Source of the DNA: Actinomycetes bacterium
GTDB taxonomy: Bacteria > Actinomycetota > Acidimicrobiia > Acidimicrobiales > Acidimicrobiaceae
Length of the DNA stretch: 64,000 nt
Direction of reading: 5' to 3'
Assembly (NCBI GenBank): GCA_021819725.1
Contig: JAKAQR010000004.1
Coordinates: forward strand, 62,001-126,000
The position numbers and the translations under genes are program-made. Shown here in pieces: positions 43,837-53,223 of this stretch. Every line of letters starts with the position of its first letter. The first letter of the stretch is position 1. A model generated the notes under the pieces. That model was not told the origin of the DNA and ran no database searches. It was given only the letters and a program-made list of their open reading frames with translations.

Positions 43837-44994
43837 GTGCACCATGCCACAACCTCAGGCTCCGAGAGAGCTCCTCGCATCGCTGCACTGACCATTTTTC
43901 TTGCTTACCTGATCTATCTCACTGAACGCACCATCGTCGTCGCCAAGGGCAACATCTCGAGCTTGGCCCTCATCGGAACAACTTTTGCTGATCGCAAGCA
44001 ACTGCCCTCCTACCTCTACCAGCATCAGGGGAGCGGCTACGACGGCCAGTTCTTTCTCCGACTCGCCCTCGATCCCTTCGATCTACGAATGCACGCCTTT
44101 GGTATTACCATGAATGGCGCCTTTCGCGACCAGCGAATCGTCTACCCCTTCCTCGCCTGGGCTCTGGCACTCGGCCATGATCACTGGGTTCCCTTTACCC
44201 TGGTCATCGTCAACCTTTTGGCGGTAACCTTTATCGCCTACATCGGCACAAAGCTCGCGCGCAACACCGCTCATCCTGCGATGGTCGGCCTCCTTCTGGG
44301 GGGCTACTTTGGCTACACCATGAGCACCGGTCGTGACCTCACCGAGCCTACCGCCGCAGCCTTCTTGTTGTTAGCGATGTACCTCTTCGAACACGACCAC
44401 CCCGCATTCGCAGGCCTCTCCTTTGCGCTCGCTGGCCTCGCGATTGAGACGGAGTTGATCGCACCCATCGCCATCGGCCTCATCTGGCTCATCGTGCTCC
44501 TACGCAAGCGACGATCGGCCTCCAATCCTCTCGTCTTTCTCATCCCGGGTCTGGTCGCACTCGCCTTCCAGGGATTCCTCCGCATCCTGCTAGGCAAAAT
44601 CGCTCTCAGCGGCGATATCCGCGGCAACATCGGCATCCCGATCTACTCCGTCATCGTTGGGATCATTGACCATACCCACAAGATCAACCTCACCAACCTG
44701 ATCTGGTTTGGGCAACTCGCGATCATCGGCCTCTTTGTGGTCTTGGCAGCGATGAACCTTAAGAGTCCAGACGTGCCTGGGTACCTCAAAGTGACGTGGA
44801 CCATGATGCTCATCCTCACCCTGTCACTCTCGGGTGAGATCTGGAATCACTCCTCCTACTTTCGAGCAACCGACATCCTCTGGCTGACCTCGGTATTGAT
44901 CTGGAGCCGTTCGCGACCCACCCAATGGTGGCCAGCATACCTGGGCTACATCGCAACCTTTGTGTCGGTCGCCCCATTGCTCCTATTCTTCTAA
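43837..44994 (+). CDS. Polytopic membrane protein, probable cell-surface glycopolymer/GT-C-like protein
   Basis: This protein of about 385 residues has about ten hydrophobic segments. After TM1 comes the extracytoplasmic loop SYLYQHQGSGYDGQFFLRLALDPFD, with the GYDGQF signature of the AZOBR_p60025-type family linked to surface glycopolymer formation; the topology is GT-C-like. The start is uncertain. GTG at 43837 has TACGAT (43825-43830) 6 nt upstream and gives a short N-terminus before TM1, so I prefer a leaderless start there; ATG at 43771 would add 22 residues. Substrate not known. Confidence 0.72.
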   Translation: MHHATTSGSERAPRIAALTIFLAYLIYLTERTIVVAKGNISSLALIGTTFADRKQLPSYLYQHQGSGYDGQFFLRLALDPFDLRMHAFGITMNGAFRDQRIVYPFLAWALALGHDHWVPFTLVIVNLLAVTFIAYIGTKLARNTAHPAMVGLLLGGYFGYTMSTGRDLTEPTAAAFLLLAMYLFEHDHPAFAGLSFALAGLAIETELIAPIAIGLIWLIVLLRKRRSASNPLVFLIPGLVALAFQGFLRILLGKIALSGDIRGNIGIPIYSVIVGIIDHTHKINLTNLIWFGQLAIIGLFVVLAAMNLKSPDVPGYLKVTWTMMLILTLSLSGEIWNHSSYFRATDILWLTSVLIWSRSRPTQWWPAYLGYIATFVSVAPLLLFF

Positions 44995-45095
44995 ACCTTG
45001 CACACAACCAAAGGCCGCATCGCACCCAGCAACCAGTGATGAATCCGGCTATCCGAGTCCCCTTGACACCCGTTCTGGTCATAAATGTCAGCCTG

Positions 45096-46868
45096 CTACG
45101 GCTCTGTAGCGAGCTCCGCAACCACGAGAAAGGGGCCGTGACCATTGCTGCGTCGTTCCAGCGCCGAGGCAAGTTCATCCTTTGTTGTTGCTCGTTCACC
45201 ATCCACCCCAAAGGCAGCCGCCAACGCAATGTAGTCAACGGATGGATTCCCAAAAGTCGTGAGCTGGGTAGCGACGGGCTTGATGCCACGGGCCATCATC
45301 TCCATCCGCAGGATCCGATAACCACCGTTAGCCGCGATCACGATTCCGACGTCGAGCCCAAGATGGGCCATGCTCCAAAGCGCCTGAGGTGCATAGAGTG
45401 CCCCTCCATCGGCCACGAGGGCACGCACGCGCCGTTGAGTGGCGATGGCAGCCCCAAGTGCCAACCCTAGACCTCCACCGATAGCGCCACCAGGATGGCC
45501 CAGGTACCAATGGGGTGGAGCGTCTCCACTATGGGTAAACATCGGACCTGAACTCGTCCGACCCTCATCGATCACGACATCACCACTTCGCAATGAGCGA
45601 GCAAAAATCAACCCCAAGGTCTCAACGGTCAAGGCCCCCTCGTCCGCTGCCGGCCCCACCTTGTTCGGCTCCGACCCATGCGACCTCGACGAGAGCTCAC
45701 CGTCGGTGAAGCGCTGTTCCAGGATCACCCCTACAGCGTCGCCGGCAACCTGCGTCTGGACTCGTGGAGTAGCGAGCGCATCGCTAGCGGTCGCGTCTGG
45801 GACAGTACGGCGCCCCATGGCGCCGTCACCATGCTCAGTGTCGGCGACACCGAGAGATTGTGCCCAGTTTGCAAGCGTCGCTTCCGCCGGAGCACCCGGC
45901 AGCACAAGCGCAACGACCGGAGTCTGATCCTCGATGAGCTGGGGTCGTCGATGCTCCTCGGCAAAATAGGCGATTGGCTCCTGCGCTCCGACCAGGATCA
46001 CCATGCTCGGTTTTCCAATCAGGGTCCGTGCCTGATCGGGGAAGTACGGTAGTTTAGGGATGAATGGCACATGCCTCCCTCGCTCCATCAACGCCGGGAA
46101 GACCTCCGCATAAACCCGACCGCCGAGGTGATCTGCAATCCTCCGAGCCCACCGCTGGCCAGTCGCACTGAGTGCACTCGACCCCAAGAGCAGAACTGGG
46201 TTCACACCTACCTGTTGGGCGGTGAGTGCGAGAGGGTCACGCTCCTCCTCTGTGCCCTCAGACCCAACGGTATCTCCGCCATTGGCAGGCGCTGGCATCG
46301 TCTGGGGTGCTCTGCCTGCAAGACCTATCTCGTCATCACCACCGTCGGGCCAGCTCGGTCCCTCACCATCGCTCGCCATAACGTCTTGAGGGGCGATGAT
46401 GCCGACAGGGCCACGGAGCGATCTCGCGAGTTCTCCAGCGTGCTTGGTGACAAGTCCAACGGTCCGAGGATGATCAGCGACTACAAGTGCGACGCAGAAC
46501 GGTGCCATGATCGCAGCGAGGTCAGTGTTGAGTGGTGCATCAACAGCCAAGTGTGCCTTGGGATGTTCCCCGACGATCACGATCATCGGACTGCGGGCAC
46601 GCTTCGCATCATGGACGAATGCTGCCCCGTTGGAGAACCCAGGACCCAGGTGCAAAAGCACAGCACCAAGTCCGTGAAACCGCGCATAACCATCCGCTGC
46701 TGCGGTGGCGACAAGCTCCTGTGGAACCAGCACTGGCTCGATCTGGTGGCGATCTTCGAGGGCTCTGAGAAGTTCGAGCTCTGTCGTGCCAGGGTTCATA
46801 AATATATGGGAGATACCCTGTTCCTCAAGCGAGGCGACGAGTCTGTCAGCCCCGCGCACCGCCACCAC
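45096..46868 (-). CDS. Thiamine pyrophosphate-dependent enzyme (acetolactate synthase/benzoylformate decarboxylase superfamily)
   Basis: This 590-residue protein has the three-domain layout of POX-like TPP enzymes. The catalytic Glu is E51 in PQELVATAAADGYAR, and the flexible central domain follows. The TPP/Mg motif near residue 490 reads ADGGALYAPQALWSMAHLG with NGGYRIL, not the usual GDG...NN. Two acidic, low-complexity stretches (about 165-215 and 335-400) interrupt the core. No FAD-site or acetolactate-synthase small subunit is evident nearby, so a decarboxylase or carboligase is more likely than AHAS. The GTG start at 46868 has no clear ribosome site. Confidence 0.82.
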   Translation of the reverse strand: MVAVRGADRLVASLEEQGISHIFMNPGTTELELLRALEDRHQIEPVLVPQELVATAAADGYARFHGLGAVLLHLGPGFSNGAAFVHDAKRARSPMIVIVGEHPKAHLAVDAPLNTDLAAIMAPFCVALVVADHPRTVGLVTKHAGELARSLRGPVGIIAPQDVMASDGEGPSWPDGGDDEIGLAGRAPQTMPAPANGGDTVGSEGTEEERDPLALTAQQVGVNPVLLLGSSALSATGQRWARRIADHLGGRVYAEVFPALMERGRHVPFIPKLPYFPDQARTLIGKPSMVILVGAQEPIAYFAEEHRRPQLIEDQTPVVALVLPGAPAEATLANWAQSLGVADTEHGDGAMGRRTVPDATASDALATPRVQTQVAGDAVGVILEQRFTDGELSSRSHGSEPNKVGPAADEGALTVETLGLIFARSLRSGDVVIDEGRTSSGPMFTHSGDAPPHWYLGHPGGAIGGGLGLALGAAIATQRRVRALVADGGALYAPQALWSMAHLGLDVGIVIAANGGYRILRMEMMARGIKPVATQLTTFGNPSVDYIALAAAFGVDGERATTKDELASALERRSNGHGPFLVVAELATEP

Positions 46869-46958
46869 CGTTCACGACGACGTTGACCAATTCCACACCA
46901 GTTCTTCTACCATCGTGGCTCACGTTGATCTCATTGCTCCCCTCTCTTGTGATGGCTC

Positions 46959-47450
46959 TCACTTGGACCGGTCAACAACACAGACCTCCAGGTGTGCTCC
47001 TGAGCTGGTGTTCTGGCTTTCTTGACGGCATTCATTGCAGACGCCATAGACATCGACTTGGTGATAGAGAGCCTCGCCAGGCATCGCTGTCTCGTCGAGC
47101 TCCGCACCCGGTGTCACCTCATAGCCGATCACCCGCTGACAGCTCAAGCAATGAAAGTGATGATGGTGTGGTGCAAACGGCGGCAGAAGTTCGTAGCCGA
47201 CATCACCGCTCAAGGAGATTGCTTGCACAATCTGCGCCGCCACAAAGGCATCGATGGTGCGATACAGCGTTGGAGGGTGAATCCCTTCATTGGTGAGTTC
47301 AGCCAACAGATATGACCGGGTAACAGGATGCTCCTGGCGCAATAACGCCTCAAACACTCGCTGGCGCTCTCTGGTGATCTTGAATCCCTGACGGTGACAC
47401 TTCTCCTCAAAGGCCTGTTGCAGACGATCAGCCACCATCAAGAGCTTCAC
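46959..47450 (-). CDS. Fur-family metalloregulator
   Basis: This 163-residue protein has the Fur winged helix (GFKITRERQRVFEALL, HPPTLYRTIDAFVAAQIV) and dimerisation domain with HHHHFHCLSCQRVIG. The structural zinc cysteines are CLSC and CNEC. It could sense Fe, Zn or peroxide; the residues do not decide between Fur, Zur and PerR. Starts at GTG 47450 or ATG 47438 are both possible. It lies 90 bp upstream of the TPP enzyme gene on the same strand. Confidence 0.9.
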   Translation of the reverse strand: MKLLMVADRLQQAFEEKCHRQGFKITRERQRVFEALLRQEHPVTRSYLLAELTNEGIHPPTLYRTIDAFVAAQIVQAISLSGDVGYELLPPFAPHHHHFHCLSCQRVIGYEVTPGAELDETAMPGEALYHQVDVYGVCNECRQESQNTSSGAHLEVCVVDRSK

Positions 47451-48224
47451 CTTCGGTACTCACTTTACTGATCACCACAACACCTCTCTTGGCCCAGGCA
47501 ATGGGCATCCCTGCGGGTCCATCAGGTCTTCGCCGCAACGGTATCCAACTCGGTGACCGAACCACAAAAATCAGTACCCTCCATAGTACCCCCGTCGGCG
47601 CTATGGCCGAATCAAGACCTCCGACTGTTAACCCAGATGGGGGCCACGGTCGATGGTGACCCCATGCATTGACCTTCTCTGCCTTGCCATCGTTCTCCCC
47701 TGGTGCAACAGCCCAGACACTCTCACCTGTCACCCCGATTCATCCCGCAGCATCGCTACAACGCCATCCGAACGTTACGGCGCCAATCGGTTCCTCACTG
47801 GAGGACGGTCCTCTCTCGCACTGCGTCGCGTCGTTATTCTGTAACAAGTTTGTTTTGGAACAAGTTGAGTAGCGATCATGGCACTAATTCCTGTTCAGAC
47901 CGCCGGGAACCACCTATCGAGACGCGATAGATACCTCTCCCACCTAGCCTCGGTTACGACCACCGGACACCGCCATGGCGCCAGATCCTACACTCCCGCA
48001 GCGACTGAGGACTGAGAGACGTGCAAAGGCGAAACCTTGTGGTCATGCAGAGTGCTGCTCAGAGCGTCGGCCTCTCGTCCGGACGCCCAGGATCTCCGAG
48101 CACGACAGCTCAGTCTCTTCTCAAGCCGTTCCACCTACGCGTATGCCCGCTACGTTCTGGACCAAAACCAGTTCCTAGAGATAGGCCGGATAGAATGGAG
48201 TTTCAAACAAACGAAAGGTAGATC
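47451..48224. other. Intergenic region between fur-like and aldo/keto reductase genes
   Basis: 774 bp between divergent genes with no recognisable coding sequence. A direct repeat AACAAGTT occurs twice near 47843-47870 (18 bp apart). AAAGGTAG just before 48225 is the ribosome site of the next gene. Nothing else stands out. Confidence 0.45.
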
Positions 48225-49190
48225 GTGAATTATCGACGTCTAGGCCGTGCAGGAATCAAAGTTTCAGAACTCTCGTTCGGTTCGTGGGTCACTTTTGGCC
48301 CACAGATTGGAGTAGGTGAGGCGACAGAGATACTCGGTTACGCGTACGAACAGGGTATCAACTTCTTCGACAACGCCGAAGCCTACTCAAGTGGCGAGTC
48401 CGAACGAATCATGGGAGCTGCCATCGCGCAACTCGGCTGGCCACGACATAGCTATCTTGTCTCATCAAAGTTCTATTGGGGTATCCATGACACCGTCAAC
48501 GCCAAGTTCACCCTCAACCGTAAGTACCTCATCGAAGCCGTGAATGCATCCCTCGAACGATTCGGCCTCGATCATCTCGACCTGATCTACTGCCACCGTC
48601 CCGACGCCGAGACGCCCATCGAGGAGACCGTCTTTGCCATGCATGAGCTCGTCTCCGAGCATAAGGCTCACTACTGGGGCACATCCGAGTGGTCGGCTGA
48701 CGAGATCCGCGCGGCGATCGCGGTAGCACGACAACATCATCTCCATGCACCAGTTGTCGAACAACCCCAATACAACATGCTTGAGCGGGCCAAAGTAGAG
48801 GTCGAGTACAAGCGTCTCCTCGACGAGGAAGGGATCGGCCTTACCACCTGGAGTCCTCTGGCCTCAGGTCTTTTGACGGGAAAGTATGCCAATGGTATTC
48901 CTGCGGGTTCACGTGCATCGCTGCCGGGCTACGAGTGGCTCCGAGAGATGCTGACCGACCCGAAGAGCGCTGCCATTGTCAAACAACTCGAACCGATTGC
49001 CAAGCGACTCGATGTCACCCTCTCCCAACTCGCTATCGGCTGGTGTCTGGCAAACCCGCAGGTTTCCACCGTGATCCTCGGCGCATCGAACCAGGCGCAG
49101 CTCAAGGAGAACCTCGGTGCTCAGGCTGCCTACGAACGGTTCACGCCTGAGATCCTCACCGATATCCGCACCATCCTTGAGGCTCGGTGA
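48225..49190 (+). CDS. Aldo/keto reductase, Kv-beta-like (AKR6 type)
   Basis: This is a 321-residue (alpha/beta)8 NADPH-dependent oxidoreductase. The catalytic tetrad is Asp49 and Tyr54 (NFFDNAEAY), Lys82 (SSKFYWG) and His124 (YCHRPD). [13 protein letters not shown] and [20 protein letters not shown] form the cofactor-binding end. It closely follows the potassium-channel beta-subunit pattern, but no channel gene is adjacent. It likely reduces aldehydes or ketones. The GTG start at 48225 follows AAAGGTAG by 5 nt. Confidence 0.93.
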   Translation: MNYRRLGRAGIKVSELSFGSWVTFGPQIGVGEATEILGYAYEQGINFFDNAEAYSSGESERIMGAAIAQLGWPRHSYLVSSKFYWGIHDTVNAKFTLNRKYLIEAVNASLERFGLDHLDLIYCHRPDAETPIEETVFAMHELVSEHKAHYWGTSEWSADEIRAAIAVARQHHLHAPVVEQPQYNMLERAKVEVEYKRLLDEEGIGLTTWSPLASGLLTGKYANGIPAGSRASLPGYEWLREMLTDPKSAAIVKQLEPIAKRLDVTLSQLAIGWCLANPQVSTVILGASNQAQLKENLGAQAAYERFTPEILTDIRTILEAR

Positions 49191-49687
49191 GTTAGACAAC
49201 CTCGCGTAACAGAGCAACGCTGCTTGTGCGGACGCTACGTGCCGCACTTGCAGCGCTTTGCCCAAAGATCAACGATTCACGTGACGCGGGCAACCCCGTT
49301 CGTCAACCGATAGGTCCGCTGCGCGACGCCGTGCACCAGATCAAGACCGCCAATCGACAAGAACATCTCCCTACCCTTGCCGCTCATCCTTGCCAACAAG
49401 CAGTAGCGGCGAATCGTCCTCGTTGTCTTGCACCATTTGGGTGTCGGGTGATTCACTCATACTGTGGTAGGAACGACGAGGAGCTCCGACACTGCGCGAT
49501 GCGCGGGATTCGCGGGTATTGTTGTGCTGGACTACAACAACGGTGTACACACGCCCCTCGGGTGACCATCGCCGCAGGAACGAGGCGTGTTGGATGCAGC
49601 ACATCACCCGATTCCAGATCGAACGCGAACCCATCATCGCTGACTGACCAGACCGATTCGCCCTCTCTCGCGCTAGCGTCATAGGAC
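49191..49687. other. Intergenic stretch without a recognisable gene
   Basis: 497 bp. The plus-strand frame 49226-49684 and minus frames 49371-49682 and 49453-49788 have no family resemblance and overlap each other. No hairpin with T-run after the reductase gene. Confidence 0.45.
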
Positions 49688-50080
49688 ATGGCGAGATTTC
49701 TCGTAAGTACCAGCCTCTCGGTCCATGCGGCCGTCGCCGAGATTACCCACGCGATGGAAGCGGCGGGCATGACGCTCTTTGCAACCATTGATCACGGAGA
49801 AAATGCGACCAACGTCGGCCTCGGCCTACCTGACACCGTCGTCCTCACTACTGGCAATCCAAAAGTTGGCACCGACCTGATCAGCAGCTATCCTGATCTT
49901 GCGTTAGAGCTCCCACCAAGATTGCTGGTCCGCGCAACACCGCAAGGTACTGAGGTTTGGTTGGCGAGCGTCGTCGAGAGTCTTGCGCGATTGGCGGGAG
50001 CTCCAAGCGACCCCGCCGCCGAGAAGATTGACGGTCGCCTGTCAAGTATCGTCACTGCCGCGCTCCACCCCGATTCCTAA
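49688..50080 (+). CDS. DUF302-family protein
   Basis: This 130-residue protein has the DUF302 pattern: a start like SVHAAVAEITHAMEAAGMTLFATIDH, then LPDTVVLTTGNPKVGTDLIS and LALELPPRLLVRATPQGTEVWL. The fold is a small alpha/beta dimer. The biochemical role is unknown; homologues are often near sulfur or redox genes. TAGCGT at 49674-49679 is 8 nt before ATG, consistent with a leaderless mRNA. Confidence 0.88.
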   Translation: MARFLVSTSLSVHAAVAEITHAMEAAGMTLFATIDHGENATNVGLGLPDTVVLTTGNPKVGTDLISSYPDLALELPPRLLVRATPQGTEVWLASVVESLARLAGAPSDPAAEKIDGRLSSIVTAALHPDS

Positions 50081-50389
50081 CGCCCTCGGACTCGTTGATC
50101 CAGAACAACAAAATCCTCGATTCTCTCGGGATCCCGTTCCTGTCGTGTCGGAGCGTAACGATGAGATGGAGCCGCGAACCTGGCCACGTTCGATACCGGC
50201 ACCGGACGCTAGCAATGCACTACGCGCCTCGAACGTCTCCCTCGAATGCGATCGCAGCCTGCACTCTGCACTCTGTGCACGGTGCACGGTGCACGGTGCA
50301 CGGTCACGACAACACTTACGACCCGGTGTTGAGCTTGGCCGGCAAGAGCTTGCCGACATCGAGGCCGTCCTCACCCAACCGTCAAGGGA
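50081..50389. other. Intergenic region with heptanucleotide repeats
   Basis: 309 bp between the DUF302 gene and the end of the methyltransferase gene. The main content is the 7-bp tandem array at 50261-50301. Overlapping open frames (49983-50411, 50095-50559) run through it without any domain. Confidence 0.5.
50261..50301. repeat. Heptanucleotide tandem repeat (about 6 units)
   Basis: Two copies of GCACTCT are followed by four copies of (T/G)GTGCAC, all in 7-bp register. GTGCAC is itself a palindrome. It lies between convergent genes, so it may be a neutral slippage tract. Confidence 0.8.
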
Positions 50390-51148
50390 TCAGCAACGAA
50401 CCGCCATGTAACCAAGGGTCAGGTACTCCACCTCAACCGTCACCTCGCCAAGACAAGCACGCAGTCGGTCGAGCACGTGATCACGGTCCTCAGAGCTCAG
50501 CGCGAGCACCTCGGACATCGTTGACATCAGTGCCACAAAGTCATCGGGCCCGTAGGTGAACGAGGAGACAAAATGGAGAGCCTCTGGAGGGGAAAATCCA
50601 AGATCCGCCTGCAGCAAACGTGCGAGGTTCCCGATCGTTGCCGTCAGGTCAGGGCGACGAAACAGTACTGGCAATCGGTGACTTGTCTCCTGGAAGATGA
50701 CGGCGAGCTCCTTAGCAAGCTGGGCGTCTGCAATGGTGCCAACATTCCACCACGCGGCGAAGACACCAGTGCCACTGAGGAGGCGCCGGACCCGTCGCAG
50801 TGCTGAGGGACCTGCGAACCAATGCCAGGCCTGCGCACAGACAACGCCATCGAATGCTCGGCGCGGTCCGCGATAGTGTTCAAAGTCATTGGTCACCACG
50901 TCCACCTCACCGGCACTACGTGCTATCAGCTGGCGGGCCATGTCGCCATCTGGTTCAAGAGCGGTAACCCGTAGGCCACGACGGAGTAGCTCGCGTGTTG
51001 CGATGCCGGTGCCAGCGCCAACGTCAAGGACCGAGCCTCCCGCAGGAATGGCTTGCGCAAGCATCTCAAACAGCGCCTCGGGATACCCTGGACGCACCCG
51101 ATCATAGGTCACTGCTGTTACCCCAAATTGCCTTCCAAAGCTGGTCAC
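50390..51148 (-). CDS. Class I SAM-dependent methyltransferase
   Basis: This is a 252-residue protein with the Rossmann SAM-binding motif VLDVGAGTGIATRELL (about 40-55), acidic motif II ALEPDGDM and post-I QAWHWF. YDRVRPGYPEALF near the N-terminus is typical of a group of actinobacterial methyltransferases of unknown substrate. The GTG at 51148 has TAAAGT (51155-51160, minus strand) 6 nt upstream and no Shine-Dalgarno. Its promoter lies back to back with that of the amidase. Confidence 0.9.
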   Translation of the reverse strand: MTSFGRQFGVTAVTYDRVRPGYPEALFEMLAQAIPAGGSVLDVGAGTGIATRELLRRGLRVTALEPDGDMARQLIARSAGEVDVVTNDFEHYRGPRRAFDGVVCAQAWHWFAGPSALRRVRRLLSGTGVFAAWWNVGTIADAQLAKELAVIFQETSHRLPVLFRRPDLTATIGNLARLLQADLGFSPPEALHFVSSFTYGPDDFVALMSTMSEVLALSSEDRDHVLDRLRACLGEVTVEVEYLTLGYMAVRC

Positions 51149-51189
51149 GGGATCACTTTAGCGCAGCAGCAGTTGCTAGGGTGAACCAG

Positions 51190-52566
51190 GTGACTGAACT
51201 TCGTACCATCCAGGATTTTTTGAACCGTCCCAATAGCGCGAGCTGGGGATCTGAACTGATCGAAGCACTAGCGGGCCGCCACCATAACGATGGGCTCTGC
51301 GCACTCATCAGTCTTGCAGATCCGGACCAGGCCTTTGTCCGCACGGGAGTCTTGGCAGGACTCCCAATACTGGTCAAAGACAATATCGACACCAAGGACC
51401 TTCCCACCACCGTTGGCTCTCTGGCCCTTTCGCTGGATCCGCCGCCCCGCGATGCCACAGTGATCGCCAAACTGCGGGCCGCAGGAGCTAACATCGTCGG
51501 CAAAACCAACCTCTCAGAATGGGCTAACTTCCGGGGTTTCGCCTCGGTATCGGGATGGAGCGGTCGCGGCGGCATTACTCGCAACCCGTACGATCCAGCA
51601 CGATCGACCGGTGGGTCAAGTTCAGGCTCCGCCGTCGCCGTCGCTGCGGGATACGTGCCTGTCGCCATCGGCACAGAGACCGACGGTTCCATCCTCTGTC
51701 CGGCCGCCATGAATGGCGTGGTCGGCTACAAATCGACGGCGGGTGCCATTGACCGAGCTGGCGTGGCTCCACTCTCACGAAGCCAAGACTCGGTAGGCAT
51801 CTTCGCCAATCGTGTCGCTGATGCTCGTCAGATCGCTCACCTCATCGTCGATCCACCCCACCAAGCGCTCCGACCCAACTTCGTCATCGTCGACTCGATG
51901 CTCGCCCAATACAACCCAAGGGTCATCGCCAATTTTGAAGAAGTCATCGCTCTCCTTGGTAAGAATGGGTATGCGATCTCGAGACTCAGCGCCGTTGAGG
52001 AGGGAACACTGGAACCTGATGAGGATGCAGAACTGATCGTCCTCGCGTACGAAATGACCGAGGATCTCGACCGATACCTTCGGGACCGCCAAGACCCCCT
52101 CACCAAGTCTCTCGCCGAACTCGTCGCCTTTAATGCTGCCCACCCAGAGGAAGAACTCCCTCTTTTTGGTCAGGAACTCCTCACCATGGGACTGTCGCAT
52201 CCATGGGACGAGGTCACCTACCGCCAGGCGTTGACCACCAACCGAGAACAGACACGTACGGGACTGCAGGCGGCCATGAGTACGGCAGATGCCGACATTA
52301 TTCTGGCACCGACGATGGGGGCGGCCTGGCTCATCGACACCATCAACGGTGATCCTTCCATCCCTGGATCTTGGTCTGCCGCAGCGGTGGCGGGTTACCC
52401 ATCACTGACGCTCCCCATCGGCCTCCTCGGCCATCTGCCGATTGGCATGACGATGATCAGCCAAGCTCATACCGATCTGGCGTTGCTTGCGCAGGCCCAA
52501 GCCATCCAAGAAACTCTCGAGCGCAATCGAGGGGTGATCGCTCCTCCTCATCCTGAGTCAATGTGA
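51190..52566 (+). CDS. Amidase signature-family protein
   Basis: This 458-residue amidase has the catalytic lysine in LPILVKDNIDT, the cis-Ser in the motif GGSSSGSAVAVAAG and nucleophilic Ser in GTETDGSILCPAA. It hydrolyses an amide bond; family members range from GatA to peptide amidases. The lack of gatB/gatC nearby and the divergent C-terminus argue against GatA. GTG at 51190 is preferred because TAGGGT (51177-51182) lies 7 nt before it; GTG at 51181 overlaps that box. Confidence 0.9.
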   Translation: MTELRTIQDFLNRPNSASWGSELIEALAGRHHNDGLCALISLADPDQAFVRTGVLAGLPILVKDNIDTKDLPTTVGSLALSLDPPPRDATVIAKLRAAGANIVGKTNLSEWANFRGFASVSGWSGRGGITRNPYDPARSTGGSSSGSAVAVAAGYVPVAIGTETDGSILCPAAMNGVVGYKSTAGAIDRAGVAPLSRSQDSVGIFANRVADARQIAHLIVDPPHQALRPNFVIVDSMLAQYNPRVIANFEEVIALLGKNGYAISRLSAVEEGTLEPDEDAELIVLAYEMTEDLDRYLRDRQDPLTKSLAELVAFNAAHPEEELPLFGQELLTMGLSHPWDEVTYRQALTTNREQTRTGLQAAMSTADADIILAPTMGAAWLIDTINGDPSIPGSWSAAAVAGYPSLTLPIGLLGHLPIGMTMISQAHTDLALLAQAQAIQETLERNRGVIAPPHPESM

Positions 52567-52631
52567 CATCGGCCACAACGTGGACCCAGCAGGGTCCTGC
52601 GATACAATGCCTAGCACGCCCCAACGAGCAC

Positions 52632-52680
52632 CGTCGTTGGCCAAATAGCGTCGTTGGCCAAATAGTGTCGCTGGCCGAAC
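52632..52680 (+). repeat. 17-bp direct repeats containing TTGGCCAA
   Basis: Two identical units CGTCGTTGGCCAAATAG (52632-52648, 52649-52665) and a third degenerate unit (52666-52680). Each perfect unit contains the palindrome TTGGCCAA. The array lies between the amidase and SRPBCC genes, 60-100 bp upstream of the SRPBCC start, where a regulator array would sit. Confidence 0.75.
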
Positions 52681-52737
52681 ACAGAGCCAAAAGACACTCC
52701 GATGGAAGGATTGCTCCTCCGCGCGGTTGTAACGAGC

Positions 52738-53196
52738 ATGACCAGCATCAACGTCGTCCGTAGCCTCTCCGTTCCCCTTTCGGTCGCGTGGGAGGAGCTT
52801 GCCGCTATCGACCACCATGTCGAATGGATGGCCGATGCCGTTCGTATCGACTTTGTGACCGACCAGCATCAAGGAGCAGGCACGCGATTCACCTGTCTCA
52901 CCAAAGTCGGACCGCTCAAGACTAATGACCTCATGGAGATCACGCGTTGGGATGAGGGACACGCCATTGGGGTACACCACAAAGGTCTGATCACCGGTGA
53001 AGGTCTGTTAGAGCTTCGCGAAGCCGCCGATGAAACCTGTCTACTCTCCTGGAAAGAAACCCTCCACTTTCCTAAAGCGATTGGTGGGGCCCTTACGGCC
53101 AACCTCGCCCAACCGATTCTCACCAAAATCTGGAGAGGGAATCTGCAGAGATTCGAGCAGTCGGCCATTCGACGGCTAGAATCGAACAAGCCATGA
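52738..53196 (+). CDS. SRPBCC-family (polyketide cyclase/START-like) protein
   Basis: This 152-residue protein starts MTSINVVRSLSVPLSVAWEEL, then IDHHVEWMADAVRIDFV and GAGTRFTCLTKVGPL, ending with a long C-terminal helix. It matches the helix-grip SRPBCC fold, which binds hydrophobic ligands. Function unknown. ATG at 52738 is chosen from the family start; an earlier ATG at 52702 would add 12 residues. The array of TTGGCCAA repeats precedes it. Confidence 0.8.
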   Translation: MTSINVVRSLSVPLSVAWEELAAIDHHVEWMADAVRIDFVTDQHQGAGTRFTCLTKVGPLKTNDLMEITRWDEGHAIGVHHKGLITGEGLLELREAADETCLLSWKETLHFPKAIGGALTANLAQPILTKIWRGNLQRFEQSAIRRLESNKP

Positions 53197-53223
53197 TCAA
53201 AGCCAAGCGACGACCCAGAGATT

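Noticed and set aside
46071..46886. 271-codon plus-strand frame
   Set aside because: Antisense to the TPP enzyme and lacking any family resemblance.
50261..50301. CRISPR-like repeat array
   Set aside because: Units are 7 bp with no spacers; a simple tandem repeat.
52632..52680. Replication origin or plasmid iterons
   Set aside because: Only three short units, no replication initiator gene or AT-rich region nearby.
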